Source: Alphaproteobacteria bacterium
GTDB lineage: Bacteria; Pseudomonadota; Alphaproteobacteria; RF32; CAG-239
Assembly: GCA_017452115.1 (NCBI GenBank)
Contig: JAFTNB010000092.1
Location: 1-13,798 of the forward strand
Direction of reading: 5' to 3'
DNA: 13,798 nt
Made by a program: the position numbers and the translations under genes. This document shows, piece by piece, positions 6,791 to 11,691 of this stretch. The notes under the pieces are model-generated. The model had not been told where the DNA came from. It saw nothing but the letters and a program-made list of their open reading frames with translations, and did no database searches. The first letter of the stretch is position 1; the number at the start of each line of letters is the position of its first letter.

Positions 6791-8410
6791 TTACCATTGC
6801 AAATAACGAGAGTTTGTTTTTTTATCCTTATATCCTATTTCTTTTCTCTTATCTTTTTCCTTAATTCTAATTGTTCTGATTACAAATGAATTAGGTTCTC
6901 TAGCTGTGTATATCACTCGTAGTTTGTGACTCCCTACACCGCGTTTTGTTAAGATGTTGCTCAATAAATTAAGTCTTTTTTGTTGTAGTGTAGGTGAACT
7001 GTTGGCATCTAGCCGAATTTCTAGAGCTACTGTTTCTTCTTCTGCGGCTTTTTTCCCAAAGGCTTGTATCCATTGTAACGTTGTTCCGGATATTTCAGCT
7101 CTGTTTGGCTGAAAAGATAAGCGGATTTCAGTAGGCAGAATTTGCATTCCTTTTCTTTTTAGTCCTATCTTCTTGCCGATACTGTCAATTATTCCGGTAT
7201 CTGCATCTTCTGCTTTGTAATTATTTTCATCGTTTTTAGAAGTGCTGAATATCGATGAGATGCTGTCAAAAAAACCTCCTTTATTTTCTTTGTGGAGATT
7301 ATTGCCTTGAGCGTCAGAAATTACAATTTGGTCATCATCTTCTCTGTCTACCCCCAACTCTTGATCCAACTCTTGCTCTAAATATTTATTTTCTTCTGAT
7401 GAAGTTAACTGCGGAGTTAGATTTTTTTTATTTTTTATATCCTCAGGAATAGGTATGATTAAATTATCTACCATATCTGCGGCAAGCTTAATTTCTGTAT
7501 TATCTGAAACTTTGCTTTGAGGTGTTAATATTTTTTTGATTTCTTCAGAATCTTTATTGGTATTGGCTTCTAGTATTAAATTATTTTTTGGGTGCTTGCT
7601 TCCTACCGCTGCAATCCATGGATTTTCTTCAGAATTTTTTTTTTCTGTTTGTATTTCTTCCATACTTATCCATAAATTTTCATGTTCGGATGAGTTTTTT
7701 TCGGTTTTAACTTCGTTGGATGGAACTATAATGTTAATTGGAGCTTTTTTGCCGGTCGAAGCTACTTGGTTTTTTTGTCCTTCATTGGTTATCCTTATTT
7801 TTTTGAATTGAGTGCTGCTCTCTCTTTCTAACGGAATTAATAATGAGGGTTCCTCGGACATTTGGTCGGATAAGATATTTTTTTGAACTAACTTAAATGA
7901 TTCTTCATTTTGAGGATGATTTTGAATTTTGTTTTGTGATGATAAAGCATCCCTATCCTCGAAATTATTGGCAACAACTGTTTCCTGCTCTCTAATCTCA
8001 TGAGTAGGATTTTCATTTATCAGATTATCTTTCTGCTTAATAATATCTTTTTGCGGATTTACTTCAATATCCAAAGCAATGTAATCATATTCAAATTTAT
8101 CGCTGTCGTCAGCCATAATAACGGTTTCATCAGGCTTGGGAGGGGTGATATTGGTTTCAGGCAAAGAAATTTTTATATGTTCTGTTTTTTCTTTTATCTG
8201 CGGCAAAACATTTAATGTGATTTTTTTAATTGGATAATGTTTGGTTGGGATATTATTACTTTTGTTTATAAATAAAACGATATTCTTATTAGAAATTAAT
8301 GGCTCATTATCAGCTGGTTTTTTAGATGCAGCAAAACCATCGATAATAAAAATTATCGATAATGATGTTGCAAAACTAAATATAAATGCGTTTAAACCTG
8401 CTTTTTTCAT
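6791..8410 (-). CDS. Exported low-complexity protein with a divergent OmpA-like C-terminus
   Basis: The product has 539 residues and starts at ATG 8408-8410, preceded by AAGGGG seven bases upstream. An N-terminal hydrophobic segment (residues 8-27) ending in GFAAS reads as a signal peptide or anchor. Residues about 30-420 are Lys/Glu/Asn/Ser-rich and probably disordered. A short near-repeat (TEKNSSEHENLWI and TEKKNSEENPWI) lies near 237-267. From about 424 to 516 the pattern LSFQPNRAEISGTTLQWIQ, VALEIRLDAN, LQQKRLNLLSNILTKRGV and AREPNSFVIR resembles an OmpA/MotB peptidoglycan-binding fold. The usual GHTD motif is replaced by LDANSS. I do not recognise a named family. As first gene of the pil operon it may tether the machine to the cell wall, which is inference. 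Confidence 0.7.
   Translation of the reverse strand: MKKAGLNAFIFSFATSLSIIFIIDGFAASKKPADNEPLISNKNIVLFINKSNNIPTKHYPIKKITLNVLPQIKEKTEHIKISLPETNITPPKPDETVIMADDSDKFEYDYIALDIEVNPQKDIIKQKDNLINENPTHEIREQETVVANNFEDRDALSSQNKIQNHPQNEESFKLVQKNILSDQMSEEPSLLIPLERESSTQFKKIRITNEGQKNQVASTGKKAPINIIVPSNEVKTEKNSSEHENLWISMEEIQTEKKNSEENPWIAAVGSKHPKNNLILEANTNKDSEEIKKILTPQSKVSDNTEIKLAADMVDNLIIPIPEDIKNKKNLTPQLTSSEENKYLEQELDQELGVDREDDDQIVISDAQGNNLHKENKGGFFDSISSIFSTSKNDENNYKAEDADTGIIDSIGKKIGLKRKGMQILPTEIRLSFQPNRAEISGTTLQWIQAFGKKAAEEETVALEIRLDANSSPTLQQKRLNLLSNILTKRGVGSHKLRVIYTAREPNSFVIRTIRIKEKDKRKEIGYKDKKTNSRYLQW
8339..8360 (-). repeat. Perfect 9-bp inverted repeat early in the OmpA-like gene
   Basis: ATCGATAAT (8339-8347) and ATTATCGAT (8352-8360) form a perfect 9-bp stem with a four-base loop, about 50-70 bases into the 539-codon gene. 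It could form an mRNA hairpin affecting early elongation. It could equally be a by-product of repeated Ile and Asp codons in the signal peptide. Confidence 0.4.
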
Positions 8411-8569
8411 GCATTAACCCCTTATAAAACTAGATAAAACAAAAAGAGAATCTTGGCAAGGAAATATCAAAATTAGTGCTCTGCTTGTGGATTTCTTTAA
8501 TAAAAAATTAATGACTGTTACAAAAATAAGAAATTTTGCCAAAATAATTATTCTATTGTTAAAACGGTG

Positions 8570-8598
8570 TTGACATATAAGAATTTTTATTTTATTCT
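8570..8598 (+). promoter_or_regulatory. Sigma70-type promoter for the first pilin gene
   Basis: A perfect TTGACA (8570-8575) is followed after 17 bases by TATTCT (8593-8598). The predicted transcript starts near 8605 and has a leader of about 85 bases before the pilin 1 ATG at 8689. In the leader AGGAG (8677-8681) lies seven bases before the start. The rest of the 278-base divergent region (8411-8688) is AT-rich. For the leftward operon I see only a weak candidate, TTGCCA at 8459-8454 with a poor -10. Confidence 0.65.
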
Positions 8599-8688
8599 AA
8601 AACAAACATAAGTGCAGAACAGAATGTTTGGCATAAATGTTCATCAAACTTCTTATAAAAAATTATTGTTATAAATAGGAGATATTAA

Positions 8689-9075
8689 ATGAGTTTTGTG
8701 AGGAATACTGTTTCGAGTTTCGTGATTATATTTGCATTCTTATTATTTGCAGGTGCGTCAGATGCGGCGGCTCAGCAGATGGTAGCAAGTGATGGTACTG
8801 TATTTGGTACAGCTCTGGATAAAGGCGCGGATCTTTTCAAGAATGTAAGAAATGTAATCTTTTTGGTTGGCGGTTTTGGTCTTGTAGCTTTGGCATTCTT
8901 TGCCGTATTTGGTAAATTGAAATGGACATGGTTTGCTTCATTGGCAGTTGGATTGGCAATTCTCGCTGCTGCCGGTTCAATTATCGACTACGCCACAACT
9001 GATTCCGGTAAAGGAGATTTGGCCGGTAGTGGTTACTTGGGTGATACATTAACTGGCTCTGGTGGTAGACCATAG
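8689..9075 (+). CDS. virB2: VirB2/TrbC-family T4SS pilin, paralogue 1
   Basis: The product has 128 residues. A signal peptide of about 25-28 residues ends near ASDAAA. A short periplasmic segment follows (VFGTALDKGADLFKNVRN), then two transmembrane helices at about 55-75 and 81-101. Between them is a short positively charged turn, GKLKWTW. This is the VirB2 layout: a small exported protein with two hydrophobic helices joined by a short cytoplasmic loop, processed into the pilus subunit. The C-terminus is Gly/Ser-rich (GDTLTGSGGRP). The start has AGGAG seven bases upstream. It is the first of four tandem paralogues, ahead of virB3 and virB4, which supports the family call. Its core is nearly identical to that of paralogue 2. 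Confidence 0.85.
   Translation: MSFVRNTVSSFVIIFAFLLFAGASDAAAQQMVASDGTVFGTALDKGADLFKNVRNVIFLVGGFGLVALAFFAVFGKLKWTWFASLAVGLAILAAAGSIIDYATTDSGKGDLAGSGYLGDTLTGSGGRP
8854..8999 (+). repeat. Direct repeat shared with 9391-9536 (pilin core)
   Basis: By eye, 8854-8999 and 9391-9536 differ at 8 of 146 positions with no gaps. Seven changes are at silent third-codon positions, and one changes Ser to Ala. The flanking signal peptides, C-termini and intergenic DNA are much less alike. This fits a tandem duplication whose core was kept or homogenised by selection or gene conversion. Confidence 0.85.
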
Positions 9076-9102
9076 TTTTAAAACTACAATTATATAAACA
9101 CA

Positions 9103-9130
9103 AAACCTATACAGTTTTCTGTATGGGTTT
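9103..9130 (+). terminator. Hairpin after pilin 1, likely terminator or attenuator
   Basis: AAACCTATACAG (9103-9114) pairs with CTGTATGGGTTT (9119-9130) across a TTTT loop, a 12-bp stem with one G-U pair. It lies 28 bases past the pilin 1 stop. The following bases (CTGTTAC) are a poor U-tract, so termination may be partial, or the stem may protect the 3' end of the pilin 1 transcript. Confidence 0.55.
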
Positions 9131-9167
9131 CTGTTACATAAAATTAACTGTACTTTAAACTTTCGTC

Positions 9168-9176
9168 TGTTATAAT
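9168..9176 (+). promoter_or_regulatory. Extended -10 promoter for pilin 2
   Basis: TGTTATAAT is a perfect extended -10 element (TGn plus TATAAT at 9171-9176). No good -35 is seen, as expected for this promoter class. Transcription would start near 9183, about 67 bases before the pilin 2 ATG. It lies just after the hairpin closing pilin 1, consistent with separate expression. Confidence 0.5.
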
Positions 9177-9249
9177 TAACCTAAATACCATAAAACGACA
9201 GAATTCGTAATGGGTATTGATTATAGGTATAATTATAAGGAGAAGTTTG

Positions 9250-9615
9250 ATGAACTTTTTGAAAAAAAATCTATTGGCCTTTTGCTTAATGCTGACATTT
9301 AGTGTTGTAGCTATGGCTCCTGAAGCTTCCGCAACTGTATTTGATACTGCGTTGTCTAAAGGTTCTGAAACCTTTAAAGCTGTAAAAAGCGTAATCTTTT
9401 TGGTTGGCGGTTTTGGTCTTGTAGCTTTGGCATTCTTTGCTGTATTCGGTAAATTGAAATGGACATGGTTTGCTTCATTGGCAGTTGGTTTAGCAATTCT
9501 TGCTGCTGCCGGTGCAATTATTGACTACGCTACAACAGACTCTGGTAGTGGCGATGTGGTTAGTCTTACCGGCGATACTCTTACCGGTGGTGGTTCTGGT
9601 ACTACATTACCATAA
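9250..9615 (+). CDS. virB2: VirB2/TrbC-family T4SS pilin, paralogue 2
   Basis: The product has 121 residues from ATG 9250, with AAGGAG seven bases upstream. An in-frame TTG at 9217 would add 11 residues and lacks a ribosome site. The signal peptide ends at about EASA (residue 28). Two transmembrane helices at about 48-68 and 73-93 flank the turn GKLKWTW. From the first helix to DYATTDSG the protein matches paralogue 1 except for conservative changes. The mature N-terminus (VFDTALSKGSETFKAVKS) and the C-terminus (GDTLTGGGSGTTLP) diverge. It would be an alternative or minor pilus subunit. A strong terminator follows. Confidence 0.85.
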   Translation: MNFLKKNLLAFCLMLTFSVVAMAPEASATVFDTALSKGSETFKAVKSVIFLVGGFGLVALAFFAVFGKLKWTWFASLAVGLAILAAAGAIIDYATTDSGSGDVVSLTGDTLTGGGSGTTLP

Positions 9616-9633
9616 TTATTGCCAATACATAAC

Positions 9634-9668
9634 AAAAATGGGGCGGAGGTTGCTGCCCCATTTTTTTT
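9634..9668 (+). terminator. Rho-independent terminator after pilin 2
   Basis: AAAAATGGGGC (9634-9644) pairs with GCCCCATTTTT (9655-9665) across a ten-base loop, followed by a run of T to 9668. This is a textbook intrinsic terminator 19 bases past the pilin 2 stop. It would uncouple pilins 1-2 from the downstream genes. Confidence 0.9.
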
Positions 9669-9715
9669 ATTTATAGTAGATGTTACAAAATGAAATTTTT
9701 ATTACAGCTATAATA

Positions 9716-9731
9716 ATTGTTTGTAAACAAT
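9716..9731. repeat. Inverted repeat upstream of pilin 3, possible operator
   Basis: ATTGTTT and AAACAAT flank a GT centre, giving a 16-base near-perfect dyad about 57 bases before the pilin 3 -10 element. The size and placement fit a dimeric regulator site, but AT-rich dyads arise by chance. A second dyad, TTATAATTATAA, lies at 9743-9754. Part of it (TATAATTATAAG) recurs at 9228-9239 upstream of pilin 2. Confidence 0.35.
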
Positions 9732-9764
9732 ATCTTAACTCTTTATAATTATAAGAAAAATAAC

Positions 9765-9793
9765 TGGAAATATAACTTGTTTTAAGGTATAAT
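9765..9793 (+). promoter_or_regulatory. Promoter for pilin 3 and downstream genes
   Basis: A perfect TATAAT (9788-9793) lies 24 bases before the pilin 3 ATG. The -35 position (TGGAAA at 9765-9770, 17-base spacing) is weak. Because the terminator at 9634-9668 isolates this region, a promoter is needed here for pilins 3 and 4 and the following gene. Confidence 0.5.
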
Positions 9794-9817
9794 AAATAAA
9801 ATACTAGTGGAGGCGGT

Positions 9818-10168
9818 ATGAACCAATTTATAAATATATCTAAAATATTTCATAATAGCTTGAAAGTTGTATTGCTCGCTATATTACTTTTTGGTGTTTT
9901 ATCATTTGTTGCCCCACAAAATTCTTATGCTTTGTTTGAAGAATTAACGGCTAAAGGTGCAGAAATTTTCACCGGTATGCGAGATATCATTTATGTCGTT
10001 GCCGGATTTGGTATTGTTGGTATTGCAATTGGTGGTTTTTTTGGAAATTTAAACTGGAAGTGGTTGGGTGCGATTATTATCGGTCTTATGATTATTGCTA
10101 TGACTGCTGCTTTCATACAATATGTCAGCGGAGAAGAACTCCAAGGTGTGACTGATACGCTTAAGTAA
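9818..10168 (+). CDS. virB2: VirB2/TrbC-family T4SS pilin, paralogue 3
   Basis: The product has 116 residues, with GGAGG four bases before the ATG. It has a long N-terminal region with a signal peptide ending near QNSYA (residue 38). Two transmembrane helices follow, at about 56-75 and 82-102, with the turn GNLNWKW between them. GFGIVGIA and the aromatic W-x-W turn match the other paralogues, but the rest is diverged. The C-terminus is short (EELQGVTDTLK), without the Gly/Ser-rich tail of paralogues 1 and 2. Pilin 4 starts 14 bases after its stop, so the two are co-transcribed. Confidence 0.8.
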   Translation: MNQFINISKIFHNSLKVVLLAILLFGVLSFVAPQNSYALFEELTAKGAEIFTGMRDIIYVVAGFGIVGIAIGGFFGNLNWKWLGAIIIGLMIIAMTAAFIQYVSGEELQGVTDTLK

Positions 10169-10182
10169 TTGGGAGAAATATA

Positions 10183-10644
10183 ATGTCTAAAACAGCAAAA
10201 TGTTTATCATTTGTACTTCTTTTGGCATTAGTATTTTGTTTGCCGACAGAAGCTTTAGCTGAAGGGAATATTTTTACCGAAATCCGTGGTAAAGCCATAA
10301 ACACATTGGTGGATTCTCGAAAACTGGTATATTTGCTAGGGGGCTTTGGATTAATCGGTTTCGCTTTTATGGCAGTATTTAATAAAATCAGCTGGAAATG
10401 GTTTGCTAATATTGCTATTGGTTTATTTTTGGTATCTGTAATGGGGATGTTTATTGCTTATTTTACCGGCGCAGATGAGCTTGCTGATGATTTGGAATAT
10501 GGCTATGATTGTGGAGATGATTGTGAGCCAAAAGGTACAGGTGATTGCGTTAGTGCTTCTGATTGTGGGGCTCCGCCGCCGGGAAAGGAATGTGTGATGA
10601 GTTGTCGTAAAGGTGAATGTTATTGTGATAATCCGAATGGCTAA
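10183..10644 (+). CDS. virB2: VirB2-like pilin, paralogue 4, with a cysteine-rich C-terminal tail
   Basis: The product has 153 residues, with GGGAG seven bases before the ATG. The signal peptide ends near EALA (residue 26). Transmembrane helices at about 47-67 and 72-94 carry the paralogue motif GGFGLIGFAF and the turn NKISWKW. Past about residue 105 it has a roughly 48-residue extension absent from the other copies. This extension contains eight cysteines (110, 114, 122, 128, 137, 141, 146, 148) together with Asp, Gly and Pro. An even number of cysteines in a probably periplasmic or surface position suggests up to four disulfides. The cysteine spacing recalls small secreted Cys-rich modules, but I cannot name a family. 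It could be a tip or minor pilin. Confidence 0.75.
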   Translation: MSKTAKCLSFVLLLALVFCLPTEALAEGNIFTEIRGKAINTLVDSRKLVYLLGGFGLIGFAFMAVFNKISWKWFANIAIGLFLVSVMGMFIAYFTGADELADDLEYGYDCGDDCEPKGTGDCVSASDCGAPPPGKECVMSCRKGECYCDNPNG

Positions 10645-10662
10645 TAATTTGTGAGAAAGCCC

Positions 10663-11262
10663 ATGTTAAAAACAATTTTACTTTGTGGAATATCTTTTAT
10701 CAGTTCAGCTTATGCATTGGAGCAGAAAGTATATTCTGCTGAAGAATTACAAAAAATGGCAGATAGTGTTTTTCAAGAGGTTAATTCTGATAATAAAAAA
10801 ACAGATAAGGTAAATATTTTGGCATCTCCGATTGAAATAAAAAAGGAAGCGATTCTTAAAGAAATTGAAAAAGCTGTTAATATAAAAAATGATAATAGTA
10901 TTAATGATATATATAAATTAGTCCAACAAGCATCTCAACCGGAAAAAACAATACCTGTTGTCTTTTCGCCGGCTGTAATTGAAGAACAACCTCAAGTTCA
11001 ATTGCAATCAATAAATTTAACAGAAGCCAATGCTTCTTCAACTCTTAAAGCTACTGCTTCTGATAGTAGCTTTAGTATGCCGGAAAAAGAAGCCCAAAGT
11101 ACAAATAAAGAAACATTACCTGCGGCTGCGGCAACAACTAACTCTGATGTTGCGCTTCATTCTTTTGATTCTTCTCGAAGTTCAAGCAGTAACTTAGATG
11201 ATTGGTTGGCCAAAAGCAAAACAGAAGACAAAACTCACAAAGTAACAACATCGCAAAATTAA
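10663..11262 (+). CDS. Exported protein of unknown function between virB2 and virB3
   Basis: The product has 199 residues from ATG 10663, preceded by a modest GAGAAAG. An in-frame GTG at 10651 has no ribosome site. The N-terminus (MLKTILLCGISFISSAYA) is a clear signal peptide. The mature part begins with a charged helical segment (SAEELQKMADSVFQEV and EIKKEAILKEIEKAV). It continues as a Ser/Thr/Ala/Gln-rich, probably disordered stretch, and ends with NLDDWLAKSKTEDK. I do not recognise a family. Its place in the T4SS operon suggests a periplasmic accessory role such as a pilus-associated or VirB5-like component, but nothing in the sequence shows this. Confidence 0.65.
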   Translation: MLKTILLCGISFISSAYALEQKVYSAEELQKMADSVFQEVNSDNKKTDKVNILASPIEIKKEAILKEIEKAVNIKNDNSINDIYKLVQQASQPEKTIPVVFSPAVIEEQPQVQLQSINLTEANASSTLKATASDSSFSMPEKEAQSTNKETLPAAAATTNSDVALHSFDSSRSSSSNLDDWLAKSKTEDKTHKVTTSQN

Positions 11263-11303
11263 CTATATATTCATAAAAAAATGCTATTCTGATACTAAAA
11301 CAG

Positions 11304-11324
11304 CACCACATTTATCCGGTGGTG
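11304..11324 (+). repeat. Small hairpin between the unknown exported gene and virB3
   Basis: CACCAC (11304-11309) and GTGGTG (11319-11324) form a perfect 6-bp stem with a nine-base loop, about 40 bases past the stop at 11262. There is no following T-run on the plus strand, so it is at best a weak attenuator or mRNA-stability element. Confidence 0.35.
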
Positions 11325-11342
11325 GAAAATTTGTGATGCTTA

Positions 11343-11371
11343 TTGCAATGGAAAAATATATTGCATAAGAT
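11343..11371 (+). promoter_or_regulatory. Putative promoter for virB3-virB4
   Basis: TTGCAA (11343-11348) and TAAGAT (11366-11371) are spaced by 17 bases, each a 4/6 consensus match. Transcription would start near 11378, about 23 bases before virB3. The 132-base gap before virB3, unusual in this compact operon, supports a separate promoter. The evidence is weak. Confidence 0.35.
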
Positions 11372-11400
11372 GTATTTGTAATAAATTTTGTGGGGTGAAG

Positions 11401-11691
11401 ATGAGAGAGCCTATTTTAAAAGCGGTAGCTAATCCTCCTAAAATTTTATGGGGGCCGTTCTTGCCGGTTTTATTAAACTTTGGGCTGCAATTTCCGTTTA
11501 TGTTTATCTTTATCGGTACTTTCAATATGAACCCTCTGATTTTTATTATGCTGATTGTTCTTGGGCATATTGCCATTGTACTGGTTGGAGCAAAAGAACC
11601 TCATATTGGTAATATGATACAAGCTTTTGGCATGGCTAACAAAACATCAACCAACCTCTATCCGACGAAGGGGAATAAATTTGCACCCTGA
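11401..11691 (+). CDS. virB3: VirB3-family T4SS inner-membrane protein
   Basis: The product has 96 residues from ATG 11401; an in-frame GTG at 11395 is possible. The preceding GGGGTG is a poor ribosome site. The N-terminus (MREPILKAVANPPKILWG) fits the VirB3 pattern of a charged start followed by a Pro and Gly pair. Two closely spaced hydrophobic helices span about 20-41 and 44-63. After them comes the family's VGAKEPHIGNMIQAF segment, equivalent to 'kDPn..r.l'. VirB3 is a small inner-membrane protein that works with VirB4. Its stop overlaps the virB4 start by 11 bases, implying translational coupling. Confidence 0.88.
   Translation: MREPILKAVANPPKILWGPFLPVLLNFGLQFPFMFIFIGTFNMNPLIFIMLIVLGHIAIVLVGAKEPHIGNMIQAFGMANKTSTNLYPTKGNKFAP

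Noticed and set aside
9228..9233. TATAAT at 9228 as the pilin 2 promoter.
   Set aside because: Transcription would begin at or inside the Shine-Dalgarno sequence. The extended -10 at 9168-9176 is better placed.
9217..9249. Upstream TTG start for pilin 2.
   Set aside because: It has no ribosome site, while AAGGAG sits seven bases before ATG 9250.
8689..10644. The four small exported proteins as type IVb prepilins (PilS-like) of the neighbouring pil operon.
   Set aside because: They have signal-peptidase-I-like signals and two membrane helices, not a prepilin peptidase site with a conserved Gly and following Glu. They match the VirB2 layout and precede virB3/virB4.
11340..11576. Minus-strand open frame of 78 codons over virB3.
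   Set aside because: It is antisense to a recognisable virB3 and has no recognisable features.
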